A stretch of DNA of 64,000 nucleotides from Zoogloeaceae bacterium (lineage in GTDB: Bacteria; Pseudomonadota; Gammaproteobacteria; Burkholderiales; Rhodocyclaceae), in NCBI GenBank assembly GCA_024235655.1, contig JACKLY010000001.1, positions 248,001 to 312,000 on the forward strand. Direction: 5' to 3'. Shown here in pieces: positions 17,675 to 25,912 of this stretch (position 1 is its first letter; every line of letters begins with the position of its first letter). The translations under genes were made by a program, and so were the position numbers. Under the pieces are notes generated by a model. It had not been told where the DNA came from and did no database searches. It saw only the letters and a list, made by a program, of their open reading frames with translations.

Positions 17675-18247
17675 ATGCCACTTGCCGACGCCACTTGTCT
17701 GACCCTTCATCCACATCCGGCCACCCCACGGAGTGCGCTCTGTGCGGCCGATGTCCTGCTGCAGCCAGCAAGAGATGGCTTGCAACTGACCTACCGCCTG
17801 TTCGGCGAAGTGTTGCGTCTGCAGATTCCTGACCCGCGGCCAGCAGCCAGGGTGGATGGATTGTGGCGGCATAGTTGTTGCGAAGCATTCATTTCCGTTC
17901 CCGGCACGCCCGCCTACCGTGAATTCAATTTCTCACCCTCGGGCGAATGGGCTGTCTATGATTTTGCCGACTACCGGCAGGCGTCACCCGCGCCACAGGC
18001 AGATATTGCCCCTGAAATCCACTGCCGCCTGGCGCCGGATGTGCTCGAGGTCAGTGTCCATCTGCCGGCAGCCTGGTTGCCGGCGGGCGGTGAAAAAGAG
18101 GAATTCGAGCTGGGGTTATCGCTGGTGGTCGAGACACTGGGCAGCAGTAGTGAGCCGCAGCTGTCGTATTGGGCCTTGCGGCACGCTGCCGATCACCCGG
18201 ATTTTCATTGCCGTGCCGGTTTCATGGCACGATTTGCCCATCCCTGA
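17675..18247 (+). CDS. DOMON-like domain protein of unknown function
   Basis: 190 residues beginning MPLADATCLTLHPHP. The body is a beta-sandwich-like sequence with the landmarks LTYRLFGEVLRLQIP, VDGLWRHSCCEAFI, YREFNFSPSGEWAVYDF and a C-terminal SYWALRHAADHPDFH. These are hallmarks of a small DOMON-like family conserved in proteobacteria, probably for ligand or heme/sugar binding by analogy with DOMON domains, but without a known role. There is no signal peptide. It ends 16 bases before the NamZ-like gene on the same strand, so the two are likely co-transcribed. Confidence 0.8.
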   Translation: MPLADATCLTLHPHPATPRSALCAADVLLQPARDGLQLTYRLFGEVLRLQIPDPRPAARVDGLWRHSCCEAFISVPGTPAYREFNFSPSGEWAVYDFADYRQASPAPQADIAPEIHCRLAPDVLEVSVHLPAAWLPAGGEKEEFELGLSLVVETLGSSSEPQLSYWALRHAADHPDFHCRAGFMARFAHP

Positions 18248-18263
18248 AAACCAGACCCTCACC

Positions 18264-19472
18264 ATGATCCAGTTCGGACTTGACCGCCTGCTTGCCGACC
18301 CCGCCCTGCGCCGCCCGCTGGCAGGCAAGCGCATTGCCCTGCTCGCCCATCCTGCCTCGGTGACGCGCAACCTGACGCATTCGCTGGACGCACTGGCGGC
18401 GCTGCCCGACCTGAAACTGACGGCCGCCTTCGGCCCGCAGCACGGGTTGCGCGGCGACAAGCAGGACAACATGGTGGAATCGCCGGACTACGTTGATCCC
18501 TTGCATGGCATCCCGGTGTTCAGCCTCTACGGCGAAGTGCGCCGGCCGACCGGCGCGATGATGGATAGCTTTGATGTGCTGCTGGTTGACCTGCAGGATC
18601 TTGGCTGCCGCATCTATACCTTCATCACCACGCTGCGCTATGTACTCGAAGCGGCGGCGCAGCATGGCAAATCGGTGTGGGTACTCGACCGGCCCAACCC
18701 TGCCGGCCGTCCGGTTGAAGGATTGATGCTGCGCGATGGCTGGGAAAGCTTCGTTGGCGCCGGCCCGATGCCGATGCGTCACGGCCTGACCATGGGCGAA
18801 CTGGCGCGCTGGTTCATTGCCACGCTGAAGCTCGATGTTGACTGCGAAGTGATCACGATGGAAGGCTGGCAGCCCGAAGCGGCACCCGGTTTCGGCTGGC
18901 CGCTCGGCGAGCGCAGCTGGATCAACCCCAGTCCGAATGCCCCCAACCTGTCGATGGCACGTGCCTATGCCGGTACCGTGATGCTCGAAGGTACGACCCT
19001 TTCGGAAGGGCGTGGCACGACGCGGCCGCTCGAACTCTTCGGTGCCCCTGATATCGACGCCAGGGCGCTGATCACCGAAATGCAGACGCTGGCACCCCAC
19101 TGGCTGCAGGGCTGCGTTCTCCGCGAGTGCTGGTTCGAGCCGACTTTCCACAAGCACGCTGGCAAGCTGTGCCACGGCGTGCAGATCCATGTCGAAGACC
19201 CGGTGCACTACGACCACGCCGCCTTCCGCCCGTGGCGCCTGCAGGCGCTGGCTTTCAAGGCGATCCGCCGATTGTGGCCGGACTACCCGCTATGGCGTGA
19301 TTTTGCCTACGAATACGAACACGACCGTCTGGCCATCGACCTGATCAACGGCAGCCCGCTGTTGCGTGAGTGGGTCGATGATGCGGCATCGCTGCCGGAG
19401 GATCTGGATCAACAGGCACTTCCTGATGAAGCTGCCTGGGTGGCCGGGCGCGTTCTACATTTGCTGTATTGA
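18264..19472 (+). CDS. DUF1343 protein, exo-beta-N-acetylmuramidase NamZ-like
   Basis: 402 residues matching the DUF1343 family, whose Bacillus and Bacteroidetes members (NamZ) release terminal MurNAc from peptidoglycan fragments. Family landmarks are PASVTRN, FGPQHGLRGDKQDNM, VFSLYGEVRRPT, LLVDLQDLGCRIYTF, VLDRPNPAGR, a LSEGRGTTRPLE block and the late YEYEHDRLAIDLINGS. No signal peptide is seen, so it probably acts in the cytoplasm on imported muropeptides. The neighbours MurB and an amidase fit a cell-wall synthesis and recycling theme. ATG 18264 begins the conserved region. Confidence 0.88.
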   Translation: MIQFGLDRLLADPALRRPLAGKRIALLAHPASVTRNLTHSLDALAALPDLKLTAAFGPQHGLRGDKQDNMVESPDYVDPLHGIPVFSLYGEVRRPTGAMMDSFDVLLVDLQDLGCRIYTFITTLRYVLEAAAQHGKSVWVLDRPNPAGRPVEGLMLRDGWESFVGAGPMPMRHGLTMGELARWFIATLKLDVDCEVITMEGWQPEAAPGFGWPLGERSWINPSPNAPNLSMARAYAGTVMLEGTTLSEGRGTTRPLELFGAPDIDARALITEMQTLAPHWLQGCVLRECWFEPTFHKHAGKLCHGVQIHVEDPVHYDHAAFRPWRLQALAFKAIRRLWPDYPLWRDFAYEYEHDRLAIDLINGSPLLREWVDDAASLPEDLDQQALPDEAAWVAGRVLHLLY

Positions 19473-19534
19473 TCAGGCCTGAACCAGGCATGCCACAAAA
19501 ATGTCACATCATGTCGTTCGACTAGAAAAATGGC

Positions 19535-19565
19535 TTGCGCCTGCACCATGGTGCAGTGTTTAGAC
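19535..19565 (+). promoter_or_regulatory. MerR-type promoter-operator with 16-bp perfect palindrome
   Basis: TTGCGC at 19535-19540 and TTAGAC at 19560-19565 are spaced by 19 bases (20 if TAGACT is taken as the -10). The spacer holds the perfect palindrome CTGCACCATGGTGCAG at 19541-19556. A long 19-20-base spacer carrying a dyad is the hallmark of promoters that MerR-family activators twist into shape. It lies 70 bases before the merR-like start and is almost certainly its autoregulatory operator, also driving the following cyclase gene. Confidence 0.8.
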
Positions 19566-19634
19566 TAGCCTGACGGTACGCTGCCACTGGATCTAGAGAA
19601 TACAGAAGCAGCACCTTTTATTCGATGGGACGAC

Positions 19635-20060
19635 ATGGGCGCCAATACAAAAAACAACGCTAAGCTCACGATCGGCCGCCTGGCGAATGCTGCAGGGATG
19701 AGCATTGCCACCGTTCGTTATTATCAGCGGCGGAAGCTGCTGCCGCTGCCGAACAAACCGGCGGTCGGCGGTTTTCGTGAATACAGCGAAGAAGATCTGG
19801 CGCGATTGCAGTTGATCCGGCGGACGCAGGAAATGGGTTTCACGCTGGCCGAAGTGCTGGAGTTGTTGAGCTACATCGAATCCGGCGATCGCAATGCGAT
19901 CATTCTGCTAGCCGGTAAAAAATTGCAGCAGGTACAGGAGCAGGCCGAGCAGCTGAATCATATGCAGCATAGCCTTTCCTGGCTGGTGACCGAATGCGAG
20001 GAAAGCTGCCCAGCAGATTGCCCGTTCATCAATGAATTGCTCGAGAGTACTCGGGCTTAA
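19635..20060 (+). CDS. MerR-family transcriptional regulator
   Basis: A 141-residue DNA-binding regulator. The N-terminal winged helix is LTIGRLANAAGMSIATVRYY with the wing at GGFREYSEEDLARL, and a long dimerisation helix covers about 85-118. The C terminus holds three cysteines at 121, 125 and 129 (CEESCPADCPF), reminiscent of metal-binding loops in MerR and relatives. However, the cysteine that opens the dimer helix in MerR is absent here (IESGDRNAII), so classical Hg(II) coordination is unlikely. The inducer is unknown; a thiol-reactive or metal signal is plausible. It has its own palindromic promoter and is followed after 12 bases by the CZB-GGDEF gene. Confidence 0.9.
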   Translation: MGANTKNNAKLTIGRLANAAGMSIATVRYYQRRKLLPLPNKPAVGGFREYSEEDLARLQLIRRTQEMGFTLAEVLELLSYIESGDRNAIILLAGKKLQQVQEQAEQLNHMQHSLSWLVTECEESCPADCPFINELLESTRA

Positions 20061-20072
20061 GCGGTAAGAAAC

Positions 20073-20948
20073 ATGCGCAAACCCGGGGAAATCAAGCTGC
20101 AGACCATCAAGGATCTGGAGTTGATTGCCGACGCACATCTGCGCTGGATCCATGGCTATAACCGGACATTGGTTTGCGGTGATCCACCCAGCCCGGAGAT
20201 CATGGCGGCAGATGCCCACCACACCTGCGAATTCGGGAGATGGTACCAAAGCCTTGATCCGGCCAGTGTCAAACCGTTGGCCGGCCAGCTGAAATATCTC
20301 GGTGATACCCATCGTGCGATGCATGAATCAGCTGCCGCGATCGCGGGCGAGGCTGCTTCAGGGCGTATTGATGCCAAGCGTTACGACGGGTTTTCCGATC
20401 ATGCCTATCGTTTCAAGACCGGTATCCGGGCACTGCAGATGAAGCTGATCCGGGAGGTTTGCCTGATCGATCACCTGACCGGCGTCTGGAACCGCAGTTC
20501 CCTGATTCAACGCATCTCCGAAGAACACGAGCGGATGCTGCGTCATGGCGGCAGTTGTTGCCTTGCGATGATGGATATCGATCATTTCAAGACAGTGAAT
20601 GATCGTTTCGGGCATGCGGTCGGAGATCAGGTACTGCAGGCGGCGACCCGCACTGTCAGGCAGCGCCTGCGTCGTTACGATGCCGTTTTTCGCTATGGCG
20701 GCGAGGAGTTTCTGATCTGTCTGCCCCGGGCCAGCATGACTGAAGCCGTGACGCTGGTCGAACGCATCCGTACGGACATTGCGGCCGAGGTGGTGCGTAC
20801 GGAAGACGGTACCGCTATTGTAATTACCGCCTCATTTGGCGTGGCTGAATTGTCCCCCACTCTGCCCATTCAGAACTGCATTGAAGCGGCTGACCAGGCC
20901 TTGCTGCGTGCCAAGGCAGCAGGCCGTAATCAGACCTGCTGCCCGTAG
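20073..20948 (+). CDS. Zinc-sensing diguanylate cyclase (CZB-GGDEF), DgcZ-like
   Basis: A 291-residue cytoplasmic c-di-GMP synthase. Residues 1-125 form a chemoreceptor zinc-binding (CZB) domain: His22 in DAHLRW, Cys52 in HTCEFGRWY, and His80 and His84 in HRAMHE, matching the E. coli DgcZ zinc ligands (His22, Cys52, His79, His83) almost position for position. In E. coli zinc binding inhibits the enzyme. The GGDEF domain spans about 130-291 with GGEEF at 209-213 and an RxxD inhibitory site (RRYD, 200-203). Its length equals that of DgcZ (296). It shares an operon with the MerR-like gene, which suggests one signal both induces and tunes the cyclase. Confidence 0.93.
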   Translation: MRKPGEIKLQTIKDLELIADAHLRWIHGYNRTLVCGDPPSPEIMAADAHHTCEFGRWYQSLDPASVKPLAGQLKYLGDTHRAMHESAAAIAGEAASGRIDAKRYDGFSDHAYRFKTGIRALQMKLIREVCLIDHLTGVWNRSSLIQRISEEHERMLRHGGSCCLAMMDIDHFKTVNDRFGHAVGDQVLQAATRTVRQRLRRYDAVFRYGGEEFLICLPRASMTEAVTLVERIRTDIAAEVVRTEDGTAIVITASFGVAELSPTLPIQNCIEAADQALLRAKAAGRNQTCCP

Positions 20949-20963
20949 CACTCCCGTTTCACC

Positions 20964-23900
20964 TTACAGCAGCGGCGCCAGCCAGCGCGCCGCTTCCTCG
21001 TTGCTGAATCCTGCCCGTGCCGCCCAGTCTTCAAGCTGGTCGCGGGCGATCTTGCTGACCGCGAAGTAGTGCGCCTGCGGGTGTGCCAGCATGAAGCCGG
21101 AAACGGCGGCGGCCGGAGTCATGGCGAAGGATTCGGTGATGCCCATGCCGGCGTTGGCCGGGGCGTCGAGCAGCGCGAACAGCGGGCCTTTCGCCGTGTG
21201 GTCCGGGCAGGCCGGGTAGCCGGGGGCCGGGCGGATGCCGCGATACTCCTCGCGGATCAGCGCATCGTTGTCGAGTGCTTCATCGCTGGCATAACCCCAG
21301 TAATCCCGACGCACCTGCGCGTGCAGCCATTCGGCGCAGGCTTCGGCGAGGCGGTCGGCGAGTGACTTGAGCATGATCGCGTGGTAGTCGTCGTGGGCCG
21401 CCTCGAACTCGGCCAGCTTTGTTTCGATGCCGATGCCGGCTGTGACGGCGAAGGCACCGATCCAGTCAGGCGTCCCCTGGTCCGCGATGAAGTCGGTCAG
21501 GCAGTAATGCGGCTTGCCGCTTGGCCGTTCATGTTGCTGACGCAGGCTGTGCCAGGTCATCAGCTTCTTGCTGCGTGACTCATCGGCATAGAGTTCGATG
21601 TCGTCGCCGACGGCATTCGCCGGATAAAGGCCGAATACCGCGTTGGCGGTCAGCCACTTTTCGCCGACGATCTGCGCCAGCATTGCCTGGCCATCCTTGA
21701 ATACGCCACGTGCCGACTCGCCGACGGTGGCATCGTCGAGAATCTTCGGGTAGCTGCCGGCCAGATCCCAGGTCTGGAAGAAGGGGCCCCAGTCGATGTA
21801 GTCGACCAGTGCCGCCAGATCGACCTCGCGCAACACATGCAGGCCGGGCTTCTTCGGTGCTGCCGGTACGTAGGCCGGATCGGCATTCCAGACAAAGCGG
21901 TTGGCGCGGGCAGCGTCGAGGGTGACGAGCGTGACCCCCTTCTTGTTGGCGTGCTGGGCGCGCACTTTCTCGTAGTCGGCGGCCACTTCGGCCTTGTAGC
22001 CTTCGGCATGGTCGATCGACAGCAGCTTGGTGACGACGCCGACAGCGCGCGAGGCGTCAGGTACGTAGATCACTGCCTGCCGGTAATTCGGAGCGATCTT
22101 GATCGCCGTATGGGCGCGGCTGGTGGTGGCGCCGCCGATCAGCAGCGGCACGTCAAATCCCAGGCGCTCCATTTCGGCAGCGACATGGCTCATTTCTTCC
22201 AGTGAGGGCGTGATCAGCCCGGAAAGGCCGATCGCCTGTGCCCCATGTTCCTTGGCGGCGTGCAGGATCTTGTCGCAGGAAACCATGACGCCGAGGTCGA
22301 CGACGTCGTAGCCATTGCAGCCAAGCACCACGCCGACAATGTTCTTGCCGATGTCGTGCACGTCGCCCTTGACCGTGGCGACGACGATCTTGCCTTTCGA
22401 GGTGGCGCCGGTACGCAGCTTCTCCGCCTCGATGTAGGGGATCAGGTGGGCGACGGCCTGCTTCATGACACGCGCCGACTTGACCACCTGCGGGAGGAAC
22501 ATCTTGCCGGCGCCGAAGAGGTCGCCGACCACGTTCATGCCGCTCATCAGCGGCCCTTCGATCACCGACAGCGGCGGCTTGCCGGCGGCTTCGAGCGCAG
22601 CGCGGCATTCCTCGGTATCGGCAACGACGAAGTCGGTGATGCCCTTGACCATCGCATGCGACAGTCGCTCCTCGACGGAAAGTTCGCGCCAGGACAGGTC
22701 TGGCCCGGTATTTTTCGCCTTGCCCTCCTTCACCGTCTGTGCGAAGTCGACCAGGGCTTCACCGGCTTCCGGATTCCGGTTCAGGACCACATCCTCGACC
22801 TTCTCGCGCAGCGCCGGTTCGAGGTCGTCATAGACGCCGAGCATGCCGGCGTTGACGATGCCCATCGACAACCCGGCCTGAACCGCGTGGTAGAGGAAGA
22901 CGGTGTGGATCGCCTCGCGCACCGCGTCGTTGCCGCGGAACGAGAACGAGACGTTGGAAACGCCGCCGGAAATCTGTGCGTACGGCAGGTGCTGGCGAAT
23001 CCAGCGGCAGGCTTCGATGAAGTCGACCGCGTAGTTGTCGTGCTCGGCAATGCCGGTGGCAATGGCAAAGATGTTCGGGTCGAAGATGATGTCTTCCGGC
23101 GGGAAGCCAATGCCCACCAGCAGGTCATAGGCGCGCTTGCAGATCTCGGTCTTGCGGGCAAAGGTATCGGCCTGGCCGGCTTCGTCGAAGGCCATGACGA
23201 CCACGGCGGCGCCATACCGGCGAGCCAGCTTGGCCTGATGCAGGAAGGCAGCCTCGCCCTCCTTCATCGAGATCGAATTGACGATGCCCTTGCCCTGGAT
23301 GCACTTGAGGCCGGCCTCGATCACTTCCCACTTCGACGAGTCGATCATGATCGGCACGCGGGCGATGTCCGGCTCGGAAGCGATCAGTTTCAGGAAGCGA
23401 TCCATCGCCGCCTTGGAATCGAGCATCGCCTCGTCCATGTTGATGTCGATCACCTGCGCGCCGTTCTCGACCTGCTGGCGGGCGACGGCCAGCGCGTCGT
23501 CGAGGCGGCCCTCGAGGATCATGCGGGCGAAGGCCTTGGAGCCGGTGACGTTGGTCCGTTCGCCGACGTTCACGAACAGCGAATCCTTGCCGACATTGAA
23601 CGGCTCCAGCCCCGAGAGGCGCAGCTTCTTTTCAACTTCCGGGATGGTGCGCGGCGTGACGCCGTCGACAAGCTTGGCGATGGCAGCGATGTGGTCCGGC
23701 GAGGTGCCGCAGCAGCCGCCGATGATGTTCACGAAGCCGTGCTTCGCCCAGTCGGCCACTTCCTCGGCCAGCTGCTCCGGCGTCTCGTCGTAACCGCCGA
23801 AGGCATTGGGCAAGCCAGCGTTCGGGTGGGCGGAAACGAAGCAATCGCAGACGCGCGACAGTTCCTCGACATACTGGCGCAGTTCCTTGGCACCGAGCGC

Positions 23901-24644
23901 ACAGTTCAGGCCGAACGAGAGCGGGCGGATGTGGTTCAGCGAATTCCAGAAGGCCTCGGCGGTCTGCCCCGACAGCGTGCGGCCGGAGGCGTCGGTGATC
24001 GTGCCGGAGATCATCACCGGCCAGCGTCGTCCGGCGGCCTCGAAGAATTGCTCGATGGCGAAAAGCGCGGCCTTGGCGTTGAGCGTGTCGAACACCGTCT
24101 CGACCAGCAGCAGGTCGGCGCCCCCGTCGACCAGGCCGCGGATGGCCTCGGTGTAGGTCTCGACCAGCTCGTCGAAAGAAACATTGCGGAATCCGGGGTC
24201 GTTCACGTCCGGCGAGATCGAGCCGGTGCGCGACGTGGGGCCGATGACGCCGGCAACGAAGCGCGGCTTGGCCGGGTTCTGTGCCGTGAATTCGTCGCAG
24301 GCTTCGCGCGCCAGTCTTGCGCCGGCCACATTCAGTTCATAGACGATGGGCTCGAGCTTGTAGTCAGCCTGCGAGATCGCCGTGGCGTTGAAGGTGTTGG
24401 TCTCGAGAATGTCGGCGCCGGCCGCGAGGTACTCGGCGTGGATGCCCTTGATGACCTCGGGCCGGGTCAGCAGCAACAGGTCGTTGTTGCCCTTGAGGTC
24501 GTGCGGGTGGGCCGCAAAACGCTCGCCGCGGTAGTCTTTTTCCGTCAGCCCGTGGCGCTGGATCATCGTGCCCATCGCCCCGTCAAGGACGAGAATGCGC
24601 TGGGCAAGAATGGCGGAGAGTTCGGCTGTACGGTCGGGCTGCAT
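20964..24644 (-). CDS. metH: Cobalamin-dependent methionine synthase
   Basis: Transfers a methyl group from methyltetrahydrofolate to homocysteine through bound methylcobalamin. At 1226 residues it has the full four-module length of E. coli MetH (1227): homocysteine-binding module (LDGAMGTMIQ; zinc cysteines in GGCCGTSPDHI near 310), folate-binding module (NVGERTNVTGSKAFA), cap and B12-binding module with DVHDIGKN and the cobalt-ligating His763, and the C-terminal activation module (GYPACPDHT) that uses S-adenosylmethionine for reactivation. ATG 24644 follows GAGG at a good distance. The leader just upstream contains an intrinsic-terminator structure that transcription must cross (see separate entry). 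Corrinoid for it may come through the uptake operon at 33-44 kb. Confidence 0.98.
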   Translation of the reverse strand: MQPDRTAELSAILAQRILVLDGAMGTMIQRHGLTEKDYRGERFAAHPHDLKGNNDLLLLTRPEVIKGIHAEYLAAGADILETNTFNATAISQADYKLEPIVYELNVAGARLAREACDEFTAQNPAKPRFVAGVIGPTSRTGSISPDVNDPGFRNVSFDELVETYTEAIRGLVDGGADLLLVETVFDTLNAKAALFAIEQFFEAAGRRWPVMISGTITDASGRTLSGQTAEAFWNSLNHIRPLSFGLNCALGAKELRQYVEELSRVCDCFVSAHPNAGLPNAFGGYDETPEQLAEEVADWAKHGFVNIIGGCCGTSPDHIAAIAKLVDGVTPRTIPEVEKKLRLSGLEPFNVGKDSLFVNVGERTNVTGSKAFARMILEGRLDDALAVARQQVENGAQVIDINMDEAMLDSKAAMDRFLKLIASEPDIARVPIMIDSSKWEVIEAGLKCIQGKGIVNSISMKEGEAAFLHQAKLARRYGAAVVVMAFDEAGQADTFARKTEICKRAYDLLVGIGFPPEDIIFDPNIFAIATGIAEHDNYAVDFIEACRWIRQHLPYAQISGGVSNVSFSFRGNDAVREAIHTVFLYHAVQAGLSMGIVNAGMLGVYDDLEPALREKVEDVVLNRNPEAGEALVDFAQTVKEGKAKNTGPDLSWRELSVEERLSHAMVKGITDFVVADTEECRAALEAAGKPPLSVIEGPLMSGMNVVGDLFGAGKMFLPQVVKSARVMKQAVAHLIPYIEAEKLRTGATSKGKIVVATVKGDVHDIGKNIVGVVLGCNGYDVVDLGVMVSCDKILHAAKEHGAQAIGLSGLITPSLEEMSHVAAEMERLGFDVPLLIGGATTSRAHTAIKIAPNYRQAVIYVPDASRAVGVVTKLLSIDHAEGYKAEVAADYEKVRAQHANKKGVTLVTLDAARANRFVWNADPAYVPAAPKKPGLHVLREVDLAALVDYIDWGPFFQTWDLAGSYPKILDDATVGESARGVFKDGQAMLAQIVGEKWLTANAVFGLYPANAVGDDIELYADESRSKKLMTWHSLRQQHERPSGKPHYCLTDFIADQGTPDWIGAFAVTAGIGIETKLAEFEAAHDDYHAIMLKSLADRLAEACAEWLHAQVRRDYWGYASDEALDNDALIREEYRGIRPAPGYPACPDHTAKGPLFALLDAPANAGMGITESFAMTPAAAVSGFMLAHPQAHYFAVSKIARDQLEDWAARAGFSNEEAARWLAPLL

Positions 24645-24657
24645 GGATGACTACCTC

Positions 24658-24698
24658 AAAAACAAAAAACCCGTTCAGCAGGGAAAGCGAACGGGTTT
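24658..24698 (-). terminator. Intrinsic terminator/attenuator in the metH leader
   Basis: Read on the minus strand, AAACCCGTTC (24698-24689) pairs with GAACGGGTTT (24676-24667) over a 12-base loop, and the following bases are TTT-G-TTTTT down to 24658. The T tract runs straight into the metH Shine-Dalgarno GAGG (24657-24654), only 13 bases before ATG 24644, leaving no room for a promoter between them. Transcripts of metH must therefore pass this terminator, unless it acts at the translational level. An upstream AAAGCG (24716-24711) can pair with CGCTTT (24689-24684), disrupting the terminator stem, as an antiterminator would. Confidence 0.75.
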
Positions 24699-24799
24699 CA
24701 GAAAGAAGCCCGCTTTAGCCGCATTTGTAATGCGCCCGCAAGCTGAACTTCAAATCGGCGCGAAGACCGGATTCTAACGCCAAGCGGCTGATAATCCAA
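24699..24799 (-). promoter_or_regulatory. Candidate metH promoter and structured leader
   Basis: TTGGAT (24799-24794) and TAGAAT (24776-24771) are spaced 17 bases and would start a transcript near 24764, giving a leader of about 120 bases before metH. The leader contains the hairpin CGCATT-ACA-AATGCG and further complementary pieces (GAAG/CTTC and TTCAG/CTGAA in crossed order, pseudoknot-like) ahead of the terminator. It does not show the B12 box of cobalamin riboswitches, nor the SAH-riboswitch core as I remember it. Promoter quality is moderate on the -35 side. Confidence 0.45.
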
Positions 24800-24877
24800 G
24801 AAAAGAGGCGGTCGGTTATTTCCGCGCCAGTGTCCAGGGCACAGTTTTGCAGTCCATTGTCTCCCGAGGCGGCGCAG

Positions 24878-25804
24878 TCACGAAAGGTCAGACCGGGCAG
24901 GTTTGCTCTGCCCTGTTGTCAGCCGATCGACAAGAAAATCCAGCATCGCCCGTACAACCGGCCTCTGGGCTGCATTTGCCCGCCAGACGAGATGGATCGC
25001 ACCGCTGTCGCGTTCGTTGAATCGGGCCTGCCAGTCGGGCAGTACTTCTACCAATTGTCCCTGGCGCATCTCGTTTTCGACCAACCAGCGGCTGATCAGC
25101 AACACCCCCTGCCCGGCAACGGCAAAAGCAACCAACGGGTCGCCACCGCAAGCACTGAAGTTACCGGCCACACGCACCTTGATGCGCTCGGCGCTACGCT
25201 CGAAATGCCAGAAGACATGTTGCCGTTGCCGGTGCAGTGTCAAGCAATTGTGCCGGCGCAAGTCAGCGGGTTGCGTGATGGGTGGCTGAAGCGCGAGATA
25301 GTCGGGGTGGGCAACCAGCACCGTTTCGTTGTCAACCAGCTTGCGCGTGCGCAGTGTTGCATCCTGAGGTGGCCCGAAACGAACGGCGATATCCATCGGG
25401 CTGTTGTAGAGATCGACGATGCTGTTGTCCAGGCTGAGTATGATCGAGGCCTGCGGGTAGCGGCTGCTGAACTCGGGTAGCAGTGGCGCAAGTACGGTGC
25501 GGCCGAACGAATCGAATGCCGTGATGGAAATATCACCCTGCACTTCACCTGGCGTCTGTCGGAGTTCATTCCCCGCTAGGCGGATATCCTGCAGGATCTG
25601 CTTTACCCGTTCGTGGTAGGTGAGGCCTGGCTGTGTCAGATCCAGACGGCGGGTGCTGCGTTCAAACAGGCGGACACCGAGATCCTGTTCCAGTCGGTCG
25701 ATCTGCCGTGCAATCGACGAAGCGTTCTTGTTCTGGCGGCCGGCGGCAGCACTGAAACTACCGGTTTCGACCACGTCGAGAAAAGTCTGCATGGCATCAA
25801 ACAT
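24878..25804 (-). CDS. LysR-family transcriptional regulator
   Basis: 308 residues from ATG 25804 (MFDAMQTFLDVVETGSFSAA), the family-typical beginning; upstream extension is not conserved in style. The N-terminal winged helix-turn-helix covers about 1-60 (GRQNKNASSIARQIDRLEQD), with FERSTRRLDLTQPG as the hinge and a periplasmic-binding-like effector domain to the end. It is divergent from the nitroreductase gene, with 108 bases between, so it probably controls it. The effector is unknown. It lies on the same strand upstream of metH, but the metH promoter and terminator separate them. Confidence 0.9.
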   Translation of the reverse strand: MFDAMQTFLDVVETGSFSAAAGRQNKNASSIARQIDRLEQDLGVRLFERSTRRLDLTQPGLTYHERVKQILQDIRLAGNELRQTPGEVQGDISITAFDSFGRTVLAPLLPEFSSRYPQASIILSLDNSIVDLYNSPMDIAVRFGPPQDATLRTRKLVDNETVLVAHPDYLALQPPITQPADLRRHNCLTLHRQRQHVFWHFERSAERIKVRVAGNFSACGGDPLVAFAVAGQGVLLISRWLVENEMRQGQLVEVLPDWQARFNERDSGAIHLVWRANAAQRPVVRAMLDFLVDRLTTGQSKPARSDLS

Positions 25805-25912
25805 CGTCGAAATCTCCGCATGTATTGCAAAGATAATAGTGCAGTAGAGATTATTTATGCATTTTTCGCATCTTGGCAAACTGTGCGGACGATTTCAACA
25901 GGAGAAACAGTC

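Noticed and set aside
22245..24650. Plus-strand open frame of about 801 codons antisense to metH
   Set aside because: It is the complement of a full-length, motif-complete metH; its translation shows only low-complexity Asp/His/Arg-rich text expected from GC-rich antisense frames, with no family motif.
24699..24877. metH leader as a cobalamin or SAH riboswitch
   Set aside because: The B12 box and the SAH-riboswitch core are not found; only the terminator and unassigned pairings are supported.
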